DNA of 64,000 bases from Acanthochlamys bracteata. Lineage: Eukaryota; Streptophyta; Magnoliopsida; Pandanales; Velloziaceae. The notes under the pieces are model-generated. The model searched no databases and had not been told where the DNA came from. It saw only the letters and a program-made list of their open reading frames with translations. Position numbers and translations under genes: made by a program. Below, piece after piece: positions 11,001-23,337 of the stretch (its first letter is position 1; the number at the start of each line of letters is the position of its first letter). Location of the stretch: assembly GCA_019914995.1 (NCBI GenBank), contig CM034131.1, positions 9,766,501 to 9,830,500 of the forward strand. Direction: 5' to 3'.

Positions 11001-11777
11001 TGCATCTACCCCATCATTGAACTTGTTCGGTTCATCTGTCTCCACGCCACAAGCAACAGCTTTTGGCACTGCTCCCACGTCCTCATTATTTGGATCTAAT
11101 AATCCAGCTTTCCCTTCAACTCCTGCAGCTGGAACATCACTTTTCTCTACACCAACACTCGGTGCAGGTATAGGACAGAATTATCTAAGATGCTTCTTGG
11201 TTTTCATGAATTTATGTTGTATAGTATCAAGTATTGTATGTTTGATAAATATTCTGGTTAGGTAATTACAATCATTCTTTATAGCTAAAATTTTGGGGAA
11301 CACCTTGCATAAGAAGGCTGATGATGCAGTTGTTTAGTTTCTCACATATTATGACTGCCAGTGTTTCTGATATTTTTAGAGTTCATACATTGCATGATTT
11401 AGAAATTATTTTATATTTCTGCATTTTTCAAGAATCTTTCTATTTCAGTGGGTTAACTCGACATATTTTTTAATCATCTCAGGTGCTGCTACTGGCTCAG
11501 GAGCTAGCTTTGGTGCTGCATCTGTAAGTGTAGCTGATGTATTATTCGTCTCTTAGTTTCAAATTTTGATAGCTTAGTGAAAGAAAGAGTAAACGGCATC
11601 CAACACTACTACAATTTAGTAGCATATCACAGTAGATACCTGGATAACATGTTCTCACAAACTTCGTATATTAAAAATCAAATCTTATATTTTCCATTTC
11701 ATCTTGACTTATCCTTTTTTCCTTCAAATTAAATGCAGAGATCAGCTAGGCCAAAGTCGCGCACAACTAGACGCTAA
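8093..11777 (+). CDS. NUP58: Nuclear pore complex protein NUP58
   Basis: Exons 8093-8394, 9176-9290, 9776-10243, 10660-11167, 11483-11523 and 11739-11777 join in frame to 490 residues. Order of parts: a short Ser/Phe/Pro N-terminus (SFSSPSPF), a long glutamine-rich run (about residues 30-75), an alpha-helical/coiled-coil core beginning TKFEDLHPDSQKFL and covering about residues 90-330, and a C-terminal Phe-Gly-repeat tail (FSLFGTAS, LNLFGSS, SLFGSNN) ending in a basic KSRTTRR. In the family, the core assembles with NUP54 and NUP62 in the central channel, and the FG tail forms the selective barrier. The chosen start gives a family-like N-terminus; an upstream in-phase ATG at 7,805 would add 96 residues. 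All introns are GT-AG. The matching Arabidopsis gene, from memory, is At4g37130. Confidence 0.93.
8180..8280 (+). repeat. CAG/CAA trinucleotide tract encoding polyglutamine in NUP58
   Basis: Interrupted runs of CAG and CAA codons, broken by TTTCAGCTG units, encode most of residues 30-63 of NUP58. The interruptions and the mix of CAA and CAG should make the tract more stable than a pure repeat, but its length is likely variable between accessions. Confidence 0.85.
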
Positions 11778-12208
11778 TCATGTTTATGTTGTTCCAAGCT
11801 TCGGAGGGAAATAGTCATAGTGGGGGCTTTTACTTTCACTTGTTTGAAAACTCAATCATGTAACTGGTAGAGTTTCTTCCCCTTTTGCATGAGAAATGTA
11901 AATACTAGGAACTCAAGTTAGGGGCATTCATATCAAATATTTTTCTTAGCTATTTACTTCATTGCAGTATTCAGTCATACTTGACAAAAGTTTTAGTTAT
12001 TACTGTACGTTTTCTATGACAACTTTGTAGTTAGTGTATGTTTTTGAATTTTGAATGGATTTGCTCTCATTAAATAAAACAAGGAACCTATTTCTATTTC
12101 TTGAAACTATGTAACCAAGCTTTTTAACATGCTTGAAGGACTGCTGTTTATCAACCCATTTAGTTCAAAAAACTTCAATGCGAGGTACTTCTGCAAATTG
12201 ATTCAGAG

Positions 12209-12350
12209 CCCATTTGGCATTACGTTCGAAAAAAACAAATTTTTAATTTTTAATTTATATTTTTTAATATATATTTTATAAATATATAAAATATTATTTA
12301 AAAATTTTAAAAATATAAAAAATTTTTAATGAACTTTTTTATTGCAAATC
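12209..12350. repeat. AT-rich MITE-like element
   Basis: Starts near CCCATTTGGCATTACGTT and then becomes almost pure A/T, with the phrases TTTTTAATTTTTAATTTA and TATATTTTATAAATATA. The same phrases recur at 16,930, 49,330 and 57,700, which marks it as a dispersed family. Confidence 0.5.
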
Positions 12351-12714
12351 TTTTTAAACTTAAGCTCTTCCAACGATGGCGGCTGTGCAGCCGTCCAAGA
12401 GATGTCTCCGAGCTGATCACAATGCAGGACATGGAGGTTCTTTCTTCTACAAGCCTTCACCTTCCCATTTGAAGTTTATAGGAAGACCTGACAGAACTAT
12501 AAACTTCAAGGTTAGAACATCCGATTGTCGTCTTCCAAATCCTCCCTGGTTCTTATCTCTCGCAATCTTTCAATATGGAACTCAAGCAGTCCCCTCATGC
12601 TCCTGAATGCTGAAAGACCGATGGGCATCAAACCACAGAACAAACACGTACTAATTGACTGAGTTGCTTTCATCAAGAATCTGCTTCTGATGGTGCCTTT
12701 GAAATTACTTATAA

Positions 12715-12950
12715 AATAAAATTTTTTAAAATAAAAAATATTTTTTTTAAAAAATAAGTTTTATTTTTTTAATTCTAAAAAAATAATAAAAATATGTAAT
12801 AAAAAGATCTCATTACTTAAAATTTTTTTATACTATCTAAATTTTTAAATAAAATTTTTAAATATTTATAAAATATGTATTAAAAAATATAAAATAAAAA
12901 AAAATTAAAAAGTGGCTTTTAATATGTACTAACAAACACATTCTAATAGT
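12715..12950. repeat. AT-rich MITE-like element, opposite orientation
   Basis: Almost pure A/T ending in AACAAACACATTC, the approximate reverse complement of the CATTTGG-type end of the neighbouring element. It contains TTTAAATATTTATAAAATA and TATTAAAAAATATAAAATA, phrases shared with the blocks at 41,650 and 61,700. Confidence 0.5.
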
Positions 12951-13619
12951 GTGTTTTAATCGGTAAAAAGTAAGTTTCATGAACTAAGTTTGGTGAAACT
13001 GAGTTTGGTAAGAAGTAGATATGAGTTCTGTGCAATAAATATAATTTGAAGTATAAAAAGTAAATTCGAATTTAAAATCTGAATCAAAAAAAAAGTAAAT
13101 TGCGTGCAATTGAAATACACACTAAGACAAGGACCATCCGTTATAATGAGCCTGAGATCCATTAGTTTTCTGTAATCTTATTATCAACTACTTAATTTCT
13201 AAGTCTGTTACTAACTAACTAAAATGCATTGTCTCTACTTTGAGTTTTTAAAATATCATTTACTAAAAAACAAGTTTTAAAAAGTTAGTTGTTAAAAATG
13301 GGTTCAAATTTTGTGTTTTTTATTTTAAAAGTTATGTAGAAAAAAACTTTTATGTGCTTTTATATTGAAAAATTAATAATAACTTATAATTTATATTTGA
13401 ATTGCAACTTAAGCTCTTATGTCACTAGTATTATACCCTACTAATAAATTATCATTTAATGCTAAACTCTAGTGACTCAGCTATCATCTATGCTCAGTAT
13501 ATTAAATTTAATATCTGACTTGTTTTATTTTGCAAATTTTTGTGTCTTTACTACTTTGAGTAAATTTGCATTTTCAGACCTAAACTAAAGAATTATTAAT
13601 TATACAAGGATATACGCAA

Positions 13620-13760
13620 ACACGATTATTGGCACATTTTAAAATAAGCGCTCGAAAATATTTATATAAATAAAAATATTTTATTTTTATAATTAAAAAA
13701 TAAATAATAATAAATTTTATCAAAACTTTTTAATATTTTAATTTAACATTTTGAAAAAAC
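13620..13760. repeat. AT-rich repeat fragment
   Basis: Short A/T-only stretch with the same phrases as the dispersed family (TATTTATATAAATAAAAATA). It probably represents a partial or degraded copy. Edges are uncertain. Confidence 0.35.
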
Positions 13761-14298
13761 TAAAATTAATAAAATGAAGTTAATATCACTCACTGGTCAC
13801 AAAACATGAACTGATACTCAGGAACTTACGAGGAATCTTCTTCTTATCAAAACGTGGTTTAAAAGTCCACAAGTGAACCCAACATAACATCCCATCAATA
13901 TCTCTTTATTTACACGTATAGATTACAACCAAATCCGTAAATATTGAAATAATCAGGGGCTCTAAATTACTGTAACAGCATCTAAATGTTTTTTTATCTA
14001 AGCTTGTTTGATACGCTCTTCGTTCTTCTCCCTGTCTCTCTTTCGAGAGCTCGAGAGATTGAAGAAAAAAAGAAAATCCGGTTGAGTTAATTCAACTCCA
14101 ATTCGATTAATTGCAGCGATCTAGGAACTCTATATTTCATCAATCTACTTCGATCTCTCGCCGCCATCACCGTCGCCGCCATTGACGACCCTCGCGATTT
14201 CTCGTGTCTGATATCAGCAAGCTATCGATCCATCTTCTAACCTTGTTTCTCCATTCCTCGTGTACCCGATCGTTCGAAGGTTTTACGATTTCGCAACC

Positions 14299-16366
14299 AT
14301 GGCGATCAGGTCAACTTCTCACTACCTCGCTCAAGCTTTTGCTGCTACAGCTAGTTTCCGTTGTGGCACTACTGCGTCGAATACTTGTCGTTTCTTCCAC
14401 GATCCTGCTGCCCGCTCGCGCGCTGCTTTGTTCGCTAATCAACGCTCTTCCGACACAGATTCACCGCCGAAATCATCTCCAAGCGAGTCGATCAACTCTT
14501 CGGCTGGTTATTCTGGCGGTTTTTGTAGATCTGTGGCTGTTTGTCTCTTTGGTGAACCACCGCCTGCGACGAGATCGAGTATTGCTGTTTGTCTGTTCTC
14601 TGCGACGACGCCTTCTTTGGGCTCGGGATCGAGCACAGCTGCCACTGCTGGATTGGGAGTTTTGGGGTTTTCCTCATCGTCAGTGGGGATCGGGTTCGCG
14701 CCTTCATCGCTGCTGCCATTTCTGCAGGCAACGAAGTGGTTGCCGTGCAGTGAGTTGTTTACTAAGAACGCTCCCATTGATAGAGGGGGAATAAAGAAAA
14801 AGGAGAGAAGTAAGGATAACAAAGCGAAGGGAAGCTCGCCTGCTCCAGTGATTGCTAAGGAGAGTTCACGGGTGCCGGTTTCAAGCTCTGATTCTGCAGG
14901 AGCTGTGAGGTGTTGTTCGGATGTGATGGTGGAGATGAGGAGTTCTGTCTCTGCTGGGAGACACAGTTGGCTGTCAAGGTGGATGAGCTCCTGTTCAGAA
15001 GATGCGAAGACCGTATTTGCTGCTGTGACTGTTCCGTTGCTGTATGGATCATGCTTGGGGGAACCGAGATCAATTCCGTCAAGGTCGATGTTCCCCACAT
15101 TTGACGTTGGGGATCGAATTCTGGCAGAAAAGGTAAATAGCTTGTGACTGCTTTAATCAAGCTGCTGGCCAGCGTGTACGTAATTCTACCTATGAACTTG
15201 GCATTTTGGTCACTGGAGTTTGAGGCATAATGCTTCCTTGGCTTGTGTACAAGTTGATTCAGAAATTCTGTGAGTCTGATCGGTGCTCCTATTCTTTGCA
15301 GGTGTCTTACTTTTTCAAAGAGCCTGAGATCATGGACATTGTAATTTTCACCGCACCTCCAATCCTACTGGTGTGGTAACATGTTCTTGGTTTGATACAT
15401 AATATGCACCTTTCTTATTATGCTGCCAAAATCTTACATTGGTGTTCTATATATAAGCAGGAAAATGGATTCAGTGTTGGCGATGTTTTCATCAAAAGGG
15501 TGGTTGCAAAGAGTGGCGATTATGTTGAGGTGAGCCCTTGCTGCCATGGTTAGTTCGCTTATGTTCACATTAGTAGCATGTTTTTAGTTCACTTAGTGTG
15601 CCAACTCATTGATGTCTACTTTTTCTGAATGTTTACAGGTTCAGAATGGGAAACTGCTGGTTAATGGTATGATCCAGGACGAAGAGTTTATCCTTGAGCC
15701 TCTTACCTACGAGATGGAGCCTGTGGTATGCTACTTCAAATCATCTATTAGTTTAAATCTTGCCTTGTTTTTATGTTTGGTGGCTGTGATGATTGTGAAC
15801 TGGGCTGCTTTGAGTGGAACTTCTTGGGCTTGACTGATTCTTCTAAATGATAGACATCATAGCTACCTATTTTTCTACTCTTCAAGATTTTGTACATGAC
15901 ATTTGAAATTTCTCACTGTTAAGTGGTAAATGACACTATTTGTATTAGATTGGCTACTTAAATGTAATAATACTTTCTGTTGTTACTTTGGCTAGTCATA
16001 TTGTAGGCAATAGATGTTCTTTAGCAGTATCAACTATCAAGCGTGTTGATTAGTTCTATTCCTTACCGATTTAGACTGTTCTTTCTTGCAGCTTGTGCCT
16101 GAAGGGTGTGTATTTGTGTTGGGCGACAATCGCAACAACAGTTTTGACTCTCACAATTGGTATGCCGTTGAAGCTCAAGTGCTTGCTTGAATTTGTCTTT
16201 TTCAAACAACAAGTCCTGCAAATGAAGATAATTTCATGTATGCTAATTCCTCCCTTCTGGACATTTTCTTGCATTCAGGGGTCCGTTGCCAGTCAAAAAC
16301 ATTCTTGGGAGGTCTGTACTTCGATATTGGCCTCCATCAAAGATATCAGATACTGTTTATGAATGA
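14299..16366 (+). CDS. TPP: Thylakoidal processing peptidase (chloroplast type I signal peptidase, Plsp2-like)
   Basis: Exons 14299-15132, 15302-15370, 15461-15529, 15639-15725, 16092-16159 and 16279-16366 join to 404 residues. The N-terminal ~220 residues are Ser/Ala-rich, with a chloroplast transit-peptide character. A hydrophobic span (about 238-252) precedes the catalytic part. Signal-peptidase boxes: IPSRSMFPT with nucleophile Ser263, VFIKRVVA with general base Lys313, and [17 protein letters not shown] near residues 364-380. These form the Ser/Lys dyad of type I signal peptidases. In the family the enzyme removes thylakoid-transfer peptides from lumenal proteins such as OEC subunits and plastocyanin. 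The start ATG has a strong context (ACCATGG); an in-frame upstream stretch lacks a better ATG. Antisense open frames across exon 1 are shadows. Confidence 0.94.
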
Positions 16367-16907
16367 AATACATTGAATAGTGCACTTAGCCTTTGGTAAG
16401 TGCTGTGGATATCTACTAACTGCAGCTGTGTGTGGACTCTTAAGACTAAAGTGGTTCACCGTGCCCTTAATCCTCTCTTGAGCCAGATGTTCTCAATTGG
16501 AGGAATATCATGACATGGATAAGGTGGAATCTCTTAGAGAAGCCGTTCATATTAGAACTATCCTGTGTTTTATCCCCGTTCTTGTAATTGATTTCGCTCA
16601 TTCAACATATGTTTTTAGATGTATAGCTTCTTTAATTTCTGTATTGCGGATGTTGTGTACTTCCATTGTACTCTACAGCGGGTGAAATATACTGTTTTGG
16701 TTGACAAACAAGGTCTTTTTTTAAACTTTGCAGGAGGATCAAGCCTATTTGTGTCCTGTGTGCGTTTAGAACTTCGAGCAACATTATATGCTTGTCTGTG
16801 TCAGCGCCAGATATTGAGAATATAGAAGATCAAGAACTTATGCAAGGCTTCTGTGCATATAATTGGGTTTGTCATTTAATTTCAGTTGTATTGGTCTGTT
16901 TATACGT

Positions 16908-17145
16908 GCCGGGTGCGTTCGAGAAAGCGTTTTCAAACATTATTTTTTAATTTTTTATTTACATTTTATAATATATTTTATAAATATTTAAAAATTTTAT
17001 TTAAAAATTTAAAAATATAAAAAAAATAAGTAATAAAATGTTTTATTATATATTTTTATTATTTTTAAATAAAAAATAAAAATTATTTATCGAAAAAAAA
17101 ATTTTATTTTAAAAATATTTTATTTCATATGTATTCCTAAACGGT
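16908..17145. repeat. AT-rich MITE-like element with recognisable ends
   Basis: The left side begins GGGTGCGTTCGAGAAAGCG and the right side ends CCTAAACGGTGTCTCAG. Between them is almost pure A/T that can fold back on itself (ATTTAAAAATTTTATTTAAA). The ends are approximate inverted copies, in line with a small non-autonomous DNA transposon. Confidence 0.5.
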
Positions 17146-17469
17146 GTCTCAGAATAGCATTGTGGGTGATGAATATTGAAATGCGGGAGATCAAAAGAAG
17201 CAAATTGCAGTTGCACATTACTATGTTTAAAAAAAACATCGGCAGTTTTACATTGTTTTGGCTGATCTCTTTTTGTTATTACAAGGTTGTTTATAGATGG
17301 CTGTTAAGAAAAGATGATGAAAATCAATGAGCTTTTTCTTGTTTGTGGTTTTATGCTCCGTGCAAAGTCGAACTTGTAGTACTTAAGGTGGTGTAAGTTG
17401 TACCTATATTTCATGTAAATTTTCATTGAATTGCTACGAGGGTACCTCAAAGTTAAGAAATTTTGTTCG

Positions 17470-17690
17470 TTCTAATAAATAATAAATTAAAATATTTTTA
17501 AATATTTGAAAGTACTAATAAATAAATTTCTTCTAAAATAAAAATATTTTAAAGATTTTTTCAGAAAACAAAGTTTATGTTTTATTTAAAATAATAAAAA
17601 TAAAAATAATAAAATTTTATGATGTATAATTTTTAAATTTTAAAAAAATTTATCAAAAAATATAAAACTAATAAAAAGTTATTCAAAAAT
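17470..17690. repeat. AT-rich MITE-like element
   Basis: A/T-only block with the family phrases TAAAATATTTTTAAATATT and AAAATAATAAAAATAAAAA. The ends are not clear. It lies about 300 bases from the preceding copy. Confidence 0.4.
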
Positions 17691-17989
17691 ACTGTCAATT
17701 GGTACCTTTATATGATGTATGTTTTTATATCATATTTATATGCCGCTCGGCTTTGGAGTTTCGAAAAATGAATTTTTCACAAGATGAATGAAATGGTCAA
17801 CTTGATCTCGTTATACTACCCGGAAAGATTGAAATTTGAATGCACCTAGTCTGAGGGCCGAAGATAAAAGAAAACGCTCTTAATTGTCGTTGAAAGTGAT
17901 AATAAAAATATTAAAGATCTATTTGGCAAAATCCAATAAAAGGCAGCATGTCTTGCGAAACGATCTTCGTCAGATATTGAATACAGAAT

Positions 17990-18950
17990 ACAGTGCACTA
18001 ATTATGTTAGAGTTTATAGACATCTGAATTATTAAAGTAGCAATTAAAATAGAGGGCCTAAATTACAAACGGCATTTCTCAGTTTTTATTTGCGAAATCA
18101 TGTAGCTACCAATGTTATTATTTTGTAGACCGCTTCATGATGAAAGCAATAATATAAAACTAGATGGCCTAGAGTGCAAACACGCATTTCCGATTAATAA
18201 CTTCATTATACTTTATGGGCCCCTATATGACTAAGTGACCTATATTGCAAAACTAGTTTACAAGGTTTGCGTAGTAGTCCACTATAATATTACAGGAAAA
18301 TTACATAACCCTATATAAAGGAAAGTGATAATAGAAGACCAGAATGCCTACCTTGCAAAAAGTCGTGCGTGCATCAGATTTTCGTCATATTATTAGTATT
18401 ATTAGAATTATAAATCTTGTAGGATTTTGTATTATATGTTCTAAATTTCACTGTCAAATTTGAAACTCTAAAATATTCACGTATTTAATTATTTATTAAA
18501 TTAAATATTTTATTTTTATTTTACTATAAAAAAAATTTACATTAACTATAGAAGTAGTAACAGAAAGCTGAGAGAACTTTCTGGGAAACGGTCACCGATT
18601 TTGAAAATTCATGGCACTAACAATTTTAGTAGTATTTCTATTTAGCCATATAGAACGTTTAGGGTTCTATATTGCAAAATAGATATTCCTTGTTGTACAA
18701 TTTCATCCCACTATGAGCGTTACTGAATATACAGGCCCCTGTATAGGGAAAGTCATTTTAGAAATTTGAAGGATCTATACTGAAAACTAGTGTATTCCTT
18801 GTTTTTCAATTTAGTTCCACTATGAGCGTTATTAGAACATACGGCACCCTAAACAATAAAAGTAATAATAAGAACATTGAGGAGCTATATTGCTAAAATA
18901 TATATTTTGTAGTTTCGTTATACGAATAATATTATTCGAATTTATTGGGT
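17990..18950. repeat. Degenerate tandem repeat, period about 110 bp
   Basis: A recurring phrase of the type GGNCCTATATTGCAAAAC appears at about 18,056, 18,168, 18,239, 18,350, 18,668, 18,774 and 18,885, often 106-112 bases apart. The best-preserved pair is 18,668-18,773 and 18,774-18,884, which share TATTCCTTGTT, TTTCAATTTAG/TTTCATCCCAC-type and CACTATGAGCGTTA segments. No open frame spans it. Confidence 0.6.
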
Positions 18951-19121
18951 AAAATTAACAACCACTTGCCAAAAGACATTTCGTAGGGTCGTGTATAGAA
19001 ACAAGTCAGTCAAGGTCAATAAAGTTTGAGTTCGTATTAACAACTACCTGACTCTTTTTCTTTTTTTTTTTTTCTTTTTATACGATAGCAAGTTAGCAAC
19101 AAAATTGAACAGAAAGAAAGC

Positions 19122-22100
19122 ATGCACATGGCCGATTGCTCACAGCAGCTCTGCGCTCTCCTCTCCCGCTCTCTCCTTCCTTCTTCTCAATCGCAGGTGT
19201 CGGAGGAGTTGATTTCGATTACCAAGGAGAAGGAGAAGAACCTGCTCCTATCACTCACTTCAGTATATTTTTCTCCCAACTCAAATGGTTCTATTAGATT
19301 TCAGATGAATAACTTAGTGGTAACGAGTTAAGTTGTCTTGGTTTGTTCCAGGTCTCCAGATTGATCCAGAAATGGATTGATAGTCCTGACAGTGTAAGTA
19401 AATTATAAGAATTGATTGGGATTGGAAACAATGTGATGAAATTTTCGTGAGTTCTTCTTTTTTTATGAAGAAGTATGACAGTTGATCATATAGTTGTGTT
19501 AGTTGATTTTTGTAATACTAACTTTTGGTGCACTCATTGGTCTTTCCTTTATCTGAATGCAGGATGATAACAACTGGATTCAACACTTTGAGCAACATCT
19601 ACAAGACTCGCACAATTGTATTGCTAATATTGTCTCTCTGCTGGTAACTATCTCACAGTAACGAGTTGTTTGTGTTGATTTTGCTTTTAAAGTTATGATT
19701 TTTATCTTACCATTATCTTTTAGTTTACCTCTTCTGAATTATTTTTATAGAATTATTGTGGTAATATATGACTTTTAGGTAGTGGTTATTCTATAGCACC
19801 TGAATGCATTTGTGCATTTGATTGGAAACTTTGTCTCTAACCTTTTTTCCCCCCACCTTATTACAGGTAGCTTTACTTGTGAGTGACTGTCAATCTATAC
19901 ACCATTTGTCTGGAAACATTTTGGTTCTCTGCTCTGACTATATATCTGAACATGTATGTTCAAGTGTTAACATTTCTCTTGTTGTTATGGCTGTCCATTG
20001 TAGAAGGATAATGTTTACAATGTCTTCTTTCTTAGGGCAACAGATGGGATGATTTTGTACATCTCTTGTGGACCAGTTTAGAAGCAGCAATCTTAAGCAT
20101 ATGCTCCTCCGCCACATTGTCTTCATCTTTGAATATTATCAGGCTGGATGGTGAAAGGCTGAAAGTATATGATGCATCAGTCTCTTGTATCAAGTCTTAC
20201 ATTGCTCTGTCACAATCAAGGTTGGTGACTGCAAACTGGCCTATGGTATCAAGTCTTTTCATAGTTCTCCGTAACATACTGAAGTCTTTGAGAAATAACC
20301 ATGAGGAACTTGAAGAAATTTACACTAATATTGCTGTTTATTCACTCTTGGAAATGCCTTGGGATGCCTTTATTGAAGTATATTTCTGTCATACAAGCAT
20401 GGGGCAGACCACTTTCAATAAGGATGACTCATCGAAAGTTGGAGAAGATTTGTCTCGTTCTAAGGATGTTGTTCTAGGGAGTATGCTTCAATTTTTCTGC
20501 TCCTTGGTTGAGCAGAAAGATCCTGAGGCAGATGAAAATGATTTACTGAAAAACTTATCTGTATATTGCAGATTCACTAACCTAATTCCCAAAATTTTTT
20601 CTTGCTGTTTCACGGAGAAGTTTTCTTGCAGTAGGCATTTGCTCACCCCTTACTTCAAACACAAAGCTCTGGTAAGGCTAAATCCCTGCAATGTTCTCCT
20701 CTTATGTCCTCCTGATTTTGTACGTGATCCTCATTTATACATACAATAAAGTGGTTTCATAAACGATACCGAAACAGTTAGACATAAGGGCATCAGTGTT
20801 ATTACTCTTTGGTTCAAAATGTTTATCTGTATAGACTCACTAATTCGTCTACATTTCATCTTATTACTGCAGCTGCTAATGCGTAGACTGACTTTCCACA
20901 AGCATTGGCAGAAGACTGGTCCTTTGCAATGGATGAACTTAGTCAGAGAATATTTTGAAGATCTTGTCTTTCAGCCCATCTCAAACTGTCAGGCTGAATC
21001 TGTAGATTCTTTGGAGGATTCTCCTTTTGTTCCTTGTTTATCTGAGGGTGAGAGCACCCGTTCAATAAGCAGACGCCATCTACAAAGGCAGGCTTTGTTT
21101 GTGTTTCTGAAATCTTGCTTTACATTGCTTGGCGTGAGCAGTCATGTGAGCCAGGAATGCATGTGTACGTCACCAGTTTCTTCCTCCACCCATGAGTTAC
21201 ACATGCGCAATAAGGATTGCTTGGGTAATGTTTATCTGGAACTCTGGAGGTGGTTAGAAGAGTGCGTGTTTTTGGAGATGTCTGCAGATCATGAAACTTG
21301 CTCAAGGGCCTGCAGCAGCTTTGCCTTTTCTTTTCTCCAACTCTTTATGGAAGAGGTATACTGATCTATATGTATGAAACTGTTATTTCTACCACATATA
21401 ATTGTTCTTGAGATCTTTGTTTAAGTTTCTTATTGGAAATTGAACCATTATTACTAGCTGATGCTTTTGCATCACTTTACAATGCTATATGAAAGTTAAT
21501 TCTCGCATATTTCATGAATGACAATCCTTATAGTTCTCGTCTAGTGGTATGTTTTATGAGATTCTCGAACGAAGAAAAGGATCCAATTACTTCACCCTAA
21601 AAACGAAAAAAAAAAAATTCGGTATTTGAGAATCAATCCATCGAATGTTCTTGCGTTTATATGGGTAATCTTTGTTTGGTTCTGGTACTAGATGTTGTCT
21701 TTTAATTGAAATTTCAGAATTCGGCATTTAGTTAAAAGTACCAAGTTCTCATAATTTGCAACTTTCTGTGCATTGCAGGATGATGTGCTCTTTCAAATGC
21801 TATTGCAGCTTCCGGATTCACATGTTCTTACGGGGTAATTCTCAGTGAAAGTATTATCATACTTTTGTTTTGTAATAGTAGTAATCTATATATGGCAATT
21901 GCTTATATTAATTTGCTAGCAAGTTTGCTGATGGAGTGATGTAAAGCGCAGGTGCTACAGGGAGGTCACTGAAAACGTATTGTTTCATATGTCAAGTATC
22001 TTCAATCCTATCCACCTATTCCATTATTTACTTTTCCTGGTGAATACATAACAGCTCCCACATTTTATTTAGCATTTTGCCTAATGCAGTATAACAAACT

Positions 22101-22837
22101 ATCTCTCTCCTTGTGGTCAGTTGCTAAAACAAATTTCTTTCTGATAAATACTACTCATTTTCGTTACCAGCTTCACTATGACCATTTGGTGCTTGTGGAC
22201 TACCTTATCTCAAAGGATGTTGGTATTGATTGCATCCAATATCTGTTGAGGTACATCAAATAGCATTTATTTAACCCTGCACACTAGTATACTTCATTCC
22301 CAGGTCTCCATGTAGCAGAACTGTGTGCATACCCCTTATATGATGATTCTATATCTTGCACATCTAGGTGTTTGCGTTTAATTTGCAAATCTTGGACTAC
22401 TTTCGTGGAATTTTTCATTACCCAAGGTGAAGCTAGTATGCAGCAGAACAAGAGAAGAAAAGTCTATCAGGATGAGAAAGAGTGCAGCCAAGAAGCAGGC
22501 TGCTCTATGTCATTTAAAATTCAGAAACAAGTTATTAGCAAGGGTAGCCAGAGCACTATTAGTTTGCAGACTTTTGAGAATGCCAAAGAATGTCTTCTGC
22601 GTTTAAAAAGAACCGTCGAAAATTTGCACAAGAAAAAGTTGTTTCCCTACAATCCAACACCCTTGCTTAAGAGGTACTCAGATAAACAAATAATCATCAG
22701 AACTGTTGCATTTAATTTCTTTCGCATTATATACCTTGTTCTCAGTTAGAATGTGTTACTTATTCCATGCTAATGCTGCATAGTTTTCATGTAATGCTTG
22801 CAGTCTTTCCAGATTTAAGGATCTTTGCTTGGAATAA
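19122..22837 (+). CDS. Protein Lines homolog
   Basis: Eleven exons (19122-19262, 19352-19393, 19563-19643, 19867-19953, 20036-20671, 20873-21355, 21779-21834, 21952-22039, 22171-22250, 22368-22673, 22804-22837) join without a stop to 677 residues. The middle (LLMRRLTFHKHW...) and the segment HYDHLVLVDYLISKDVG correspond to the LINES N-terminal domain. The C-terminus, FPYNPTPLLKRLSRFKDLC, is the short LINES C-terminal motif. The family is named after the Drosophila segment-polarity gene lines; plant members are uncharacterised, helical, armadillo-like proteins. A second ATG lies two codons downstream of the first (19128), so the exact start is uncertain by two residues. A basic KRRK motif near residue 580 could direct nuclear import. 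All introns are GT-AG and AT-rich. Confidence 0.87.
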
Positions 22838-23337
22838 GAGCTGTAGAAGTGCACAAGGTACTGTATGCAAGTTTTTACTAAAACCCTGACTTGTTTGATC
22901 TCGGATGAAATACAGAAGAACACTGGATTTAAAAGTCACCGGAAATTTAGTTGTGCTATACGAAATACCAAAATCGTGAACACAGGAGAAGGTCTAGAAA
23001 ATTATTGTTGTTAGTACATGGAGATGCTTGTACAAAATTATTGAGATTATAAATTGTCGGTGGCCATTTTCTTCTCGAATCTAACCAGGCCATACCTAAT
23101 CTATGCTATCATAATTCAACTTTTTGTCTAATGATAAACTTTTGTTGTATCACGTAATTTCATTTACTTAACAAGACGCAAGAACTTAGCCAAAAACACG
23201 TCCAGGTTCATGCATCTGAACCTACTAAGGAAATATCAACATCTACATTTTAACACCTATCTGCAGGCCTCTTAAAGCACCTATAGATACAGACAGTGTA
23301 TTACATACATCAACAAAAATAGAAGAAATCTGAAAAA
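22838..23337. other. Spacer between the Lines and dioxygenase genes
   Basis: About 500 bases containing the 3' UTR of the Lines gene and the promoter of the dioxygenase. A-rich sequence (ACATCAACAAAAATAGAAG) directly before the ATG at 23,338 fits a plant leader. Nothing else seen. Confidence 0.45.

Larger units (their letters stand above)
11778..14298. other. Intergenic region with three AT-rich elements and a small open frame
   Basis: After the NUP58 3' end this region holds AT-rich blocks at 12,209-12,350, 12,715-12,950 and 13,620-13,760. Between the first two is a GC-normal island with an open frame of 76 codons (12,376-12,606), which has no recognised domain and no intron or promoter support. 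The last 300 bases are a pyrimidine-rich leader of the processing peptidase gene. Confidence 0.45.
16367..19121. other. Intergenic region between the processing peptidase and the Lines gene
   Basis: The first ~500 bases look like the 3' UTR of the peptidase gene. Two AT-rich elements (16,908-17,145 and 17,470-17,690) and a degenerate tandem array (17,990-18,950) fill the rest. A poly-T tract near 19,050-19,080 precedes the Lines start. No protein-like frame was found. Confidence 0.45.

Noticed and set aside
12376..12606. 76-codon open frame between two AT-rich elements
   Set aside because: No family resemblance, no splice or promoter support. It could be a gene scrap between transposons, but nothing confirms it.
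14492..15160. Long antisense open frames opposite exon 1 of the processing peptidase
   Set aside because: They mirror the GC-rich Ser/Ala coding sequence of the sense gene. No splice or family evidence.
16497..16825. Open frames after the processing peptidase stop
   Set aside because: They lie in the probable 3' UTR, with no domain and no splice support.
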